Source of the DNA: Parelaphostrongylus tenuis
Lineage: Eukaryota > Nematoda > Chromadorea > Rhabditida > Metastrongylidae
DNA length: 64,000 bases
Assembly (NCBI GenBank): GCA_019055375.1
Contig: JAHQIW010007125.1
Span: forward strand, 1-64,000
Direction: 5' to 3'
Positions 21,521 through 30,126 of this stretch are shown here, in pieces. The position numbers and the translations under genes are program-made. Within the stretch, counting starts at the first letter, position 1. The number at the start of each line of letters is the position of its first letter. The notes under the pieces were generated by a model, which saw only the letters and a list, made by a program, of their open reading frames with translations, was not told the DNA's origin and did no database searches.

Positions 21521-21729
21521 GGGCGTACGTAGCATGAGTCTGTTTGAATGATTCGGATGGTCTTATTTATATGCTGCCTAGATCAGGTTAGAAAATCAAA
21601 CGAAGAAAGGGCGCGAGATCTCGTGTGATACCCACACGTGGATAGAAAACTGTCATTTATATCAAACGAAATCAGTAGCGCGGTTAAAGGTGCCTGAAAA
21701 GATGCGGTCTTGTAAATTTCGTGGTAGTT

Positions 21730-22179
21730 ATCGAAATCCCACCTCCCACCCTTACGCCATCAGCTGATCCGCAATAGACTCTATGATCGATTGTGCAACA
21801 CCAACAACTGTATAATCTGCCCCAACGGAAAAGAGGGAGATTGTATGAGATCGGGCACAATTTATTTACTAACATGTAAAACATGCGGGGAAGAATATAT
21901 AGGCGAAACGGGTAGATCACTTTTCATCCGCATAAAAGAACATCTAGATAGTAAATCTAAAATAGATAAAACGAAACCTTTAGGTTTACATAGGGCACAA
22001 AAACACAACAACAACGATTTTGATGTGACTGTCACAATCCTAGCGCAGGAATCAAAAACATCCACGCGCAAGACTCTTGAGGCATTTTGGATAAACGCCC
22101 AAATCCCGAAATGAACCGGAAGGACGAGTGCGTCACCATCACACGAGATCTCGCGCCCTTTCTTCGTTTGATCTTCTAA
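21730..22179 (+). pseudogene. Penelope-like GIY-YIG endonuclease domain (PLE-2)
   Basis: Reads RLYDRLCNTNNCIICPNGKEGDC, then TIYLLTCKTCGEEYIGETGRSLF.RIKEHL, then GLHRAQKHNNNDF and RKTLEAFWINAQ. A frameshift at about 22107 (INAQ-IPK, stop) separates the conserved C terminus, which continues in another frame to FLRLIF at 22179. Relative to PLE-1 the Cys pair in TCKTC is kept. Confidence 0.85.
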
Positions 22180-22247
22180 CTTGACCTAGGCGGCATATAA
22201 ATAAGACCATCCGAATCATTCAAATAGACTCATGCTACGTACGCCCA

Positions 22248-22282
22248 GGCTCTGAAGAAGGCGGGTCGCCGAAACGTCAGCC
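22248..22282 (+). ncRNA. Hammerhead ribozyme, class B (PLE-2 right repeat)
   Basis: Intact by eye: GGCT, CTGAAGA, GGCG-GGT-CGCC stem II, GAAA, ACGT, cleavage after GTC, AGCC. It is the mirror of the 5947-5981 sequence. Confidence 0.78.
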
Positions 22283-22754
22283 GAATCTCTACTACTATTT
22301 ACCGACCTCACGTCAGCTAATCAAGATAAGTTTTCTCGATTTTCATGTATCAATTAATTATGACGAGGTCTATAATAAGTCGGACTTTTGAATTGTTGCG
22401 ACTTTTTCTTGATCTGCAGAAGTTTCTTTCGTCTGCATCGGGAGATTTTCGGTCTCGAATAGATGTCCGAATTGATGCTTTTGGCAATGATCTATTGCGG
22501 AACCTGAAAAAGTTGAAATTCCGAGGATCGACTGTCTTTTGATCTCGGAATTTTCTGTAGAAGCTAGAACATGAGTTTTCTCTGAAGTGGAAGGGGTTTT
22601 GGGGGCTGGGTTAAAGACAGCCCTGATCTTTCGAGGCTCTAAAGAAGGCGAAATACGCCCATATGACACCTGTTCAAATGAAAATTTACGTTGCAAGAAC
22701 TTCGCAGTTAGACTTTCCGAGAAAAAAGTGGAGTTGAATTAAAAAGCGAGGACC

Positions 22755-22965
22755 TGGTTGTGCGGTTGGACGCGCGACTGAGCCCCCACCGCCCCTATAA
22801 CTTTCCAGCAATCATTAACGAACTCCCTGCGCAACACCTTGGTGTGGCTATCCTCGAGACTGTAGGGAGATGTGCTCCACCACTATTCTACGGCTATCAT
22901 GAAGAAGACGTTTTCTCAATCTAGCGAGGAGATTATGCTCTGATACTGATCAAACAAAAAGGGAA
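22755..22965 (+). mobile_element. SINE-like repeat family S2
   Basis: Shares CCAGCAATCATTAACGAACT, GGCTATCCTCGAGACTGTAG and ATGAAGAAGACG with the 5605-5845 copy. Confidence 0.58.
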
Positions 22966-23019
22966 AGTGGTAAAAAAGATAAGAATTAGTAAATTTCAGC
23001 GTAGGAACAGTGGTGGCAA

Positions 23020-23145
23020 AAGAGGCGTCCGTAGTGCAATTGGTTAATTTCGCGTCTCCGGAAAGGATGAAATGCGAGTTCGAGTCCCGCCTGACGTCAG
23101 AGTTTTGCGCATCACTCAAAATCAGCGGGTACTTCCTGATTTTCT
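23020..23145 (+). mobile_element. tRNA-derived SINE, single
   Basis: tRNA-like head 23025-23097 (GCGTCCG/CTGACGT, B box GTTCGAGTCCC), then GAGTTTTGCGCATCACTC. The RTE-like tail is missing. Confidence 0.65.
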
Positions 23146-23171
23146 TCTTTGAGTCAAACACGAGGTGTTAC

Positions 23172-23280
23172 ATTAAACTTTATTCGACAGCTGACGTTTC
23201 GGCAGTTCGCCTTTTTCGGAGCCTGGAAGGTCAATTATATAAAGCATAGCGAGTTAATAGACAGTGGTCTTGGGAATTAT
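23172..23280 (-). mobile_element. Solo Penelope terminal repeat with decayed hammerhead
   Basis: CAGCTGACGTTTCGGCAGTT and the following GCC...GCCTGGAAGGTCA match the left end of PLE-4. The 5' core on the - strand has decayed from CTGAAGA to CCGAAAA, so it should be inactive. It directly abuts the RTE remnant. Confidence 0.65.
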
Positions 23281-23284
23281 CAGC

Positions 23285-24058
23285 GGTATCTAAAACATCC
23301 TTTGTCTCATTTGCGAAATACGAGATACTCCTAGCATCGACCTTTCGACTGCGCGTTCGATAACGGCAAGTGATCTTTCATCCTGCTTACGTAGCGACCA
23401 GGTTTCTGCTGCATACGTTAGGGCAGGGATAATTGACGAGTCGAAAAGGTGGGCACGGAGTCGGATGTTCTTTGTCCTCTTCACTACATCTTCGATGCTC
23501 TTAAATGTTCCCAAGCCGCTCGTTTCCTCCTGCTCAACTCTGGGGCTAGGTCGTTCATCATGTTGATTTCACGACCTACATAGATGTAACTTAAGCATTC
23601 GGAAATTGTCGTTCCGTTGAGCGTGAATGGGGCATTAGAAAACAATTGGATTAGACAAAGGATTCGAACTTCCGACCTACGTCAACGATCGAAAATCAGA
23701 GACGCCGTTCTACAAGCCAGGATATTGAAAATAAGGTGGGCCGGACACGTGATGCGCTTCAACGACAACCGATGGGCGAGAGCCGTTACCGACTGGATTC
23801 CTCGGGACGTCAAGCGCTCTAAAGGAAGACCACTGACCCGTTGGTCCGATTTCTTCACGAAAGCGATGGAAGAAAGATATGATGCTCAGCGAATCCCTAG
23901 AGCGAGGATGACCCACTGGGCTACTCTTGCACGCGATAGGGAAAAATGGAAGAGTTGCTGGTACCCGCTCGAGTCACTCGACGATCAACGGGACGACAGG
24001 TGATACAGGTGATCTAAAACATCATACCATCGCTAAAGGCGATCAAATAAAAAGGATT
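23285..24058. pseudogene. RTE-class LINE ORF 3' end, split by internal inversion
   Basis: The - strand piece (about 23640 down to 23290) reads [36 protein letters not shown] and [20 protein letters not shown]. The + strand piece (23650-24003) continues the same protein with [40 protein letters not shown] and [12 protein letters not shown] to the stop. The 3' tail has ACATCATACCATCGCTAAAG then GCGATCAAATAAAAA. An uninverted copy exists at 31.4-32.0 kb. The layout, 5' part inverted before a normal 3' part, is that of twin-primed LINE insertions. Confidence 0.85.
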
Positions 24059-24413
24059 TTGTTTGACCATGAAAATCAATTACTATCTTTGGTGAATGTG
24101 AGATGCAAAGTGAAAAAGGCTTCATCCTCTTATGGATCGGGTTCCTTTGCGGTTGTATGAAGTAATCTTTGTATAATCTTACAAGCATTTAGAACCTTCC
24201 AAAAGTGAGTAGCATCAGTAGTGTGACCGTTCCCACTCGGACTCTTCGTCTTTTCAGAGGAAAACAAAGCATCTTATTTGAAAGGTTAGTTTTCTTCAAT
24301 ATTACGGCGCTCAGCGTTCAAATCAAACGCTGAAGAATTCGTTATTTAACCGCTGTTTTTATGATATCATAAAGGAAGTATTACATATGCTTTAATGTCC
24401 TGTTCCTTGATCA

Positions 24414-24815
24414 ACCTGCACGAGGTTGGTAGTCTTCCTTTCTCAGAATTTGGTGGCTAATCTTCGGCAACCAGGCCTTCGTTAGATTCCAGAGGTACGT
24501 ATCATGTCATATCTGATTATTCGGTTAGTAATTCGTATTCGTCAAGAATTCAATAGAAAAGAATTCCTAGTCTAGTCATTTGAAAAACCCAACCTTGTTT
24601 AAGGGTTTCAGGGTGGGTTTTTCTGGTTTTCATAAGGTTGGGCTAAAAAATGCTTAGACTGTTGATTTGTTTTCTAGTGAACTATTAACGAATACGAAAC
24701 ATTAACATAATAATCAGATATGGCATGATATGTACATCTGGGATCTGACGAAGGCCGGGTCGCCGAAACGTTAGCCATCAAGTTTTGAGAAAGGAAAAGT
24801 ACTAACCTCGTGCAA
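24414..24815. mobile_element. Small inverted-repeat element with class B-like hammerheads
   Basis: Arms 24414-24540 and 24690-24815 are inverted copies sharing GCACGAGGTTGGTAGT, AACGAAGGCC and CAGATATG. The right arm has a hammerhead-like motif at 24741-24776 (CTGACGA, GGC/GCC stem II, GAAA, ACGT, GTT, AGCC); the left arm has decayed cores. It resembles a Penelope terminal repeat pair with no coding core. Confidence 0.65.
24741..24776 (+). ncRNA. Class B-like hammerhead with weakened stem I
   Basis: Both core segments (CTGACGA and GAAA) and the ACGT palindrome are intact. Stem I is GGAT against AGCC, so only part of it pairs. Confidence 0.6.
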
Positions 24816-24894
24816 GTTCTAATCAAAGAAAAGAACAGTTCGTAAAAATTTCGCATTTCCTTACTTATGTCGAAGTTTAGAGAAAGTTGACCTT

Positions 24895-25130
24895 TCGAGT
24901 CATATGTTATAATGTTGAGTAAAATGCAAAACTTTAAACCTCAGGCTGGAATCGAACCCGTATTTCACCGTTTTTGGCGTGTGAGCTAACCAGTCGCACT
25001 GCCGGGGAAGGAATATTAGCAGAACAGAAGCCTCGATGTGTAATTGGTTAGTCCCCCATTTGGAAAGGGGAAATTGGATTTGATTCCCGTCCGATGTACA
25101 ATTTCTGCAATTCAAGTCTACATCATTGGA
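24895..25130. mobile_element. tRNA-derived SINE pair
   Basis: A - strand head (24938-25005; AACCTCAGGCTGGAATCGAA) opposite a + strand head (25030-25097; CCTCGATGTGTAATTGGTTA and GATTTGATTCCC). Flanks AAAATGCAAAACTTT and CAATTTCTGCAATT are partly symmetric. Confidence 0.65.
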
Positions 25131-25199
25131 AAAATTTTGGGCCGATTTTTGCTTTTTTTTATTCGCTTTTCTTTTAATTAGACTACTTGTTGTAACTTT

Positions 25200-25505
25200 T
25201 TACTATGGGGATTCCAGTACATCTTGTATTTGACTTGTTTCCTGAAATTCAACTTCCACAAAGCTTCTCGGAACACTTTGCTTACTGGTTCGATTGCTGC
25301 TTTAGGACTTCGTCTCTTTGTGAATAATGTAGGGTATTGGTTGAGGCAATTCTCCTCACGATCCTGGTGCTAGCCGAGCTAAGGTGTTATCTGAGACGTT
25401 CAGTCAATTTGTTTTGAGAGAGTGTTAGGCAGTGGATTGAACCAAATCCTTGCTTTTGGTACCCTAGATCGCTAATCTCTGCTCTATCTGCCCTGCTGTT
25501 GACTT
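25200..25505 (-). mobile_element. Repeat family R with tRNA-like end
   Basis: AACTTCCACAAAGCTTCTCG, TTGCTGCTTTAGGACTTCGT, TTTGTGAATAATGTAGGGT, then a tRNA-like - strand head at 25433-25500 with GATAGAGCAGAGATTAGCGA and GGTTCAATCCAC. Confidence 0.58.
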
Positions 25506-26061
25506 AGTATGAATTTCATTAATTATAGTTTACTTCTTACTCCTGGTTGCTTTGCTTTGAGTTTATCCCTTCTGATTTGTGGGTGGGGTTGGGATAGCGC
25601 AATGCATGGGTGATGTAATGTAGTAGGAAGCATGGTGTTAACTGAAGCATAGGCTCGATCCTCTCTCCCAGCACTCTTTTGCCGTAAATAAAAGAGCGTC
25701 TCAGGAACCACCACAATTCAGCTGCCTCTGTGATTGCTAGGAGAATCGTCTCGGCCAATATTCTACCATGGTCACATAAAGCGAAATGCTCAGCAGCCGA
25801 AGCAACTCGCAAAATATTCGTGAGAGTAATCAACTGAATGTGAGAAGTCGTGGGGAACGTGAAGTTTGTGATTTTTGGGTTATAATTCAGTTCCAGTGGT
25901 TTTCAGGTAGCAACTGAACATAGCACACTCTGCCTAACCATATAGTCAAAGATCTCGCAGGGGGGTCAGTCAAAAATTCCAGGATATCTGGGAATCGAGC
26001 TGTCAAGAATCAGGTACAAAGGTCTTTTCTGGAACCCTTCGACGTTTTCATTTCACATCTC

Positions 26062-27285
26062 GTTTTAGGTGTTCCAACCAGACAACCTTCCATTCAATTG
26101 ATTGAATCAATCCAAAAGCAGTTACCGTCTCGGGATAGGCTCATGTCTGATGCACAGGAACTTCAAACGACAATCAACAGTAACAATGATTCTCGGCCTT
26201 TCACACCTTCGACTTCGCCCCCTATGCCGTCAACCACTGGTAGTAACGTTGAGAGAACACCAAGCCGTGAACACCAGGAACAGGTTCCGTTAGTGTTGGA
26301 CCAAAACGAGCCACCCACTCGCCATGGCGATTGTTTCCTACTCTGCAGCTATAATACCAAAGTGGTTACAAAGCGCGATCTTGATAAGCTACTTGAAACC
26401 GTACGCCGTGTTAAATTTCACGTGATTGCCCTACAAGACACCAGGAGCCGCCTGACTGACATTCGTCACCTTGACGACGGGACTCTCGTTATCCTTGGAG
26501 GAAGGGTGCCGACACAGATTGTCGGTGGTGTCGGCTTTGTCGTGCGCCCATCGCTTAGCCCTTATGTCACTTCTCATGACATTTTTATCGCCTCGTGTAG
26601 CCATTCTCCGTTTCAAGACGTTAGACGATAAGGATGTAAGCATCATCAACTGCTTCTCACCTCCTTGTACGGCTGCTCTAAACGATTTAGATGCATTTTA
26701 TGCTCAGTTAGAATATGTGATCAATGAAGAGAAAGCTTATTATAAATTTGTTATTGGGAGCTTTGACGCTATTCTAGGAAAGGGCCGTGAAGGAGAATTT
26801 AGGATTGGAAAATATGGAATGGGGGTTCGGAATGCTAATGGAAAGCGTCTTGTTGGCCTTATGTCCGGAGCAAATCTCATCCATGGAAATTCGTTCTTTC
26901 GAAAAAGGACAGTAAGCGGTGGACATGGGAATCGTATAACGGTAGCATCCGATCAGAGATCGATCACGTCCTTGTAAACAGAAGATGGTGCCTCTTCAAC
27001 GTCGCAACGGTGCCATCTGTATCTACGGGCTCTAGTCATCGACTTTTACGCGCAAAGTTTCTACTTAGCGAGAATCCGGACGTACATCGTCATTGGCTAA
27101 AACGAAAAGGAACGGATGATGAAGACTTCTTAGAATTTCCACCACATGACTCCCGTACTCAAGAGGACACACCCGCAGACAACGAAAGAAATGGCAAAGA
27201 ACTTCAGAACTGCCCGGAAAATTCCTCTACTTCAGTCGAGAAACGTGCAATCTTAGTCACCCGCGAGCAGGAGCGTTAGATGCAA
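26062..27285 (+). pseudogene. RTE-class LINE ORF N-terminal part (endonuclease), broken
   Basis: First frame (26098-26631): a Ser/Thr/Pro-rich leader, then an APE-type endonuclease start LLCSYNTKVVTKRDLDKLLE, IALQDTRSR and VGGVGFVVRPSL. The second frame (26600-26977) continues with LRFKTLDDKDVSIINCFSPP, YKFVIGSFDAILGKG, GVRNANGKRLVGLMSGANLI and FFRKRTVS. A third frame follows to about 27285. The catalytic GDFNA-type motif reads GSFDA, losing the Asp. At least two frameshifts. No RT follows. Confidence 0.8.
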
Positions 27286-27844
27286 AACTACTTCAGTGAA
27301 GGGTCGTAACGAGGGAATCAAGTAAATAAACACATGATTGAGGTGTTCAAGATCCATAAAAGTCGTCGTAGTAGGTGTAGATGTTCCATGGTTTTCCAAA
27401 TTGTGCGAAGGTTTTGATCACCATAGACCCTTGTCACAGTTTTCTTTTTTCTCTGTTGGATATAATTAGAAATTTATGGGTTTTACAGCGTCCATCTCTT
27501 TGGTTCCAAGCTTAAAGCTCTAGGTTCTCGTTCGATGCCTAGGTAAACATTGTTGATTTGTGTTACAAATTGAGTCATTGTCATGTAATTGTATTGCATT
27601 TAATCTGTATATCCACATCATTTTATCTATTAGAATCGCTCCAGCTCTTTTTGAGAAGATCGTTGTGAACTTGCCTCTGCGCTAGTTACTTGTGTATAAA
27701 TTGACTTAAACCTGTTTCTTATACAATCCTTCAAATTCACGTTTCACAAAGATCAGGCACCTATACGAAAAGAAACACATATAAAGAGAATCCTCGAGTT
27801 TCTTGTAGCTCTTCAACTCTTAAGAACTAAGCGGTACTTTCGTA
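27286..27844. other. No feature recognised
   Basis: AT-rich DNA after the RTE endonuclease fossil, which may be its eroded continuation; no conserved block read. Confidence 0.45.
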
Positions 27845-28025
27845 GCGTGCCATGCGATGTCAAGTCTCACTCAGCTAGTGTAATGGCGGCATCGCATCTC
27901 GTGGGAAAGCAAGCGCAGACAGCGAGACATGCTTGCCCAATCGTGCAGATGCTGTTTGCCTGCGTACCTAAAGACCTTTGCGGAGGTGGATGCGAGGAGA
28001 CGAATCTAGGCTTCGAGGGAATACT
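27845..28025 (+). mobile_element. Family G repeat
   Basis: GCCATGCGATGTCAAGTCTC, GCTAGTGTAATGGCGGCATC, CTCGTGGGAAAGCAAGCGCA, GAGACATGCTTGCCC. The 3' end has diverged. Confidence 0.55.
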
Positions 28026-28234
28026 ATCACTATCATCATGAAGTGATGGAATTTCATCTAAAAAGCTTCTACAAAGATGATTTCATTGAAAAGAACATCT
28101 GTTTGTTATAAATTTTGTATATAACTTTTGTGTTTCAGCGAGAAGATTCTTGTAGTCATTCGAAAGCTTGAGAAATGCCGATTTATACTAGTCTTAGTTA
28201 CTGGTTCGACTTAACCTTACATGACCTACAATAT

Positions 28235-28352
28235 AATGCACGGGGAAGCAGGCGCAGGCAGCCACACATGCAGATGCCTCCTCCTGCGACTGTCGCGCAA
28301 GCGACGGCGCGACGCCGCCTGCATATAGGCCCTGGTTCTCAAAGGGTTAACA
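28235..28352 (+). mobile_element. Family G repeat, right part
   Basis: GGGGAAGCAGGCGCAGGCAG, CACATGCAGATGCCTCCTCC, CAAGCGACGGCGCGACGCCG, then CTCAAAGGGTTAA, the piggyBac-like right end. Confidence 0.6.
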
Positions 28353-28501
28353 GGTGTGATAGGTCTAATACTCCAAAATTGTAGTTCTTTCACTGCTTTC
28401 TTCGCAGTGTTATTTACATATCTTCCTAAGAGGATTTCGCTTTATAAACCCAGTTGAGTTGACAGCTAGTGTTCGATCTAATACTCCGAAATTATAGTAT
28501 T

Positions 28502-28890
28502 TTTTTCGTTTCGAGTGTTTTCTGAAGACCACAAATTTCAATATGCCTGATAATCATTTTTTGAGCCACGCATGTCAGTGAGCTGTGGTCTTAAGAAAAA
28601 CACTTGAAACGAAAGATATGTTATACTGAATATAACAGCCAAGAGCAATCGAGTGTGTAACGCTCTGTGTTCGGTGATGATTTCACTTGACATAGAGTGC
28701 AAGACGTTCGTCGTCGTTAACTCTTAGTGTAGGGGCTGGAGCACCCACACAGGATTGGCAAAAGACGAGAAAGGGTAACTGCCCGACTGACGAGATCGCA
28801 AGATCGAAACACGTGTATCGGGCTCTATAAGTCAGCCCTCTTTGATAGACCACAGACATGCGTGGCTCAAGAAATGATTATCAGGCATAC
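28502..28890. mobile_element. Class A hammerhead element, near complete
   Basis: Left end TTCGAGTGTTTTCTGAAGACC, TATGCCTGATAATCATTTTT and CACGCATGTCAGTG run into an inverted copy of the end (28575-28618). The internal region follows (CAAGAGCAATCGAGTG, TTCACTTGACATAGAGTG, GGGGCTGGAGCACCCACACA), then the right arm with the hammerhead and ATGATTATCAGGCATA. No protein frame is visible. This defines the internal sequence of the family. Confidence 0.72.
28781..28823 (+). ncRNA. Hammerhead ribozyme, class A (best copy)
   Basis: GCCCGA, CTGACGA, stem II GATC-GCAA-GATC, GAAA, ACACGTGT, cleavage after GTA, TCGGGC; then the hairpin GGGCT(ctataagtc)AGCCC. Every core base matches the hammerhead consensus. 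Confidence 0.86.
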
Positions 28891-29044
28891 AGTATTTTTA
28901 TTGCTTTTTTCCCAGTGTTATGATGTTACATATATTCCCAAGAGAATCGAGTGGTGTATATTTATAACGACTTATAAGAGCGGTAAGAGGTCAAGACATG
29001 AGAGTTTTCTACTGGGTTGTGCCATGATTTCCTTCGCACTTGTT

Positions 29045-29500
29045 CTATGCAGTCTCTTCTATCTCGAATCGGATTATTGCCGAAAGGGCTTGATATGCTG
29101 GAAACTGTTCAAATAGCTCAGGCAGACACTTGGGGACACGGCCGTAGCCCAATCGCTTGCCATAGAAACGAAGTGGACTAGCGCAATGGATGACTAGATG
29201 AACATATCTTGCATCGACCGACCACCAAACGTTGGAAAGTCGACTCGCCACATTTCGGAGAAACGGCTAAATCACGCGGCACTACACCCACCGTATAGCC
29301 CTGATATTGCTCCATCACACTGTCATCTCTTACGGACCCTAAAGCAACATCTGCGTGAGAAAACCTCTAAAAAGTACAACAAGCTGAGAATGAACCTCAC
29401 CGACTTCTCTGGTCGCCAGCTTCATTCTTTCTGGGGAGAAAGGCATTCAATTTTTGCCCGCAGATGGTTGAATATCATCCATAATGATGGTGATCACATC
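29045..29500 (+). pseudogene. Mariner transposase C-terminal fossil
   Basis: HPPYSPDIAPSHCHLLRTLK (the catalytic D of the third acidic motif is changed, SD to SH) followed by QHLREKTSKK. The - strand ahead of it (29045-29200) has no matching part. The end FARRWLNIIHNDGD resembles the end of the 38.8-39.3 kb copy. Confidence 0.75.
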
Positions 29501-29728
29501 GCTGTTCGGTCGATTTCTTCAATCCTTCCAAGACCATGGACCCAACCCTCTGCATCTCTAACCTCCAACGCATTGCGTCTGACTCTGTCTGACGACCTCC
29601 AGCGTACTATTGTTACTCGGGGTTACAGCCATTGCTAGACAGCACGTTAAGGGTAGACACCATTGTTAGATGCAACGAGCTGGGGGTTAAAGACGCAGGG
29701 TGCCGAGTCCATCGTCCCGAAAGGGTTA
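29500..29728 (+). mobile_element. Repeat ending in AAAGGGTTAA
   Basis: CCCAACCCTCTGCATCTCTA, CGCATTGCGTCTGACTCTGT, then GGGTTAAAGACGCAGGGTGC and the end CCGAAAGGGTTAA. It directly follows a mariner fossil. Confidence 0.5.
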
Positions 29729-30045
29729 AATAAGTAACAACTGAATTGGCGAAAGTGTCGAAGTACGCAAGAATTTATTAGAACTGTAAGCGCAATGTCT
29801 GTGCATTTGCGGACCACGATGGTCGTGGACGAGTTGACGTCACCCAGACGTGTCGTTATTGGCGCCGTCGGCCTTGGAAGATCGATTAGGGCGAGTTTGT
29901 TGCGGGAGGTGTTCGTCGTCGGCTAGTTCAGTTGGGTTTGTTCGTTTGTTTATTTGTTTATTTGTTTATTATTTATTTGTTTATTTCGTCCATGTTCACA
30001 TCCAGCTTCGTTTCAAGGTCACTTGGTTGTTAGGAATTCGCAGGC

Positions 30046-30126
30046 ATGTCCGGTATCGACCGATTGTTCGACGTGAAGAATCTGTTCTACTTGGGACAAT
30101 ACCAGCAATGCATTCTCGAGGCACAG
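30046..30126 (+). CDS. COPE: COPE exon 1 (start codon)
   Basis: Encodes 27 residues beginning [12 protein letters not shown] and ending at EAQ, in phase 0, followed by donor GTTTGT at 30127. The RLFD-KN-FY-G-YQQCI pattern is the conserved N terminus of epsilon-COP. The ATG is three bases past a CAG, which would suit a spliced-leader acceptor. No other start is needed because the conserved N terminus begins here. Confidence 0.92.

Larger units (their letters stand above)
21419..22352 (+). mobile_element. Penelope-like element 2, short copy
   Basis: Same family as PLE-1, with the same inverted ends (21419-21540 and 22235-22352). Only the distal linker and GIY-YIG part remain inside, with no RT. 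Left and right ends each carry a class B hammerhead in outward orientation. The single coding stretch reads rightward. Confidence 0.8.
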
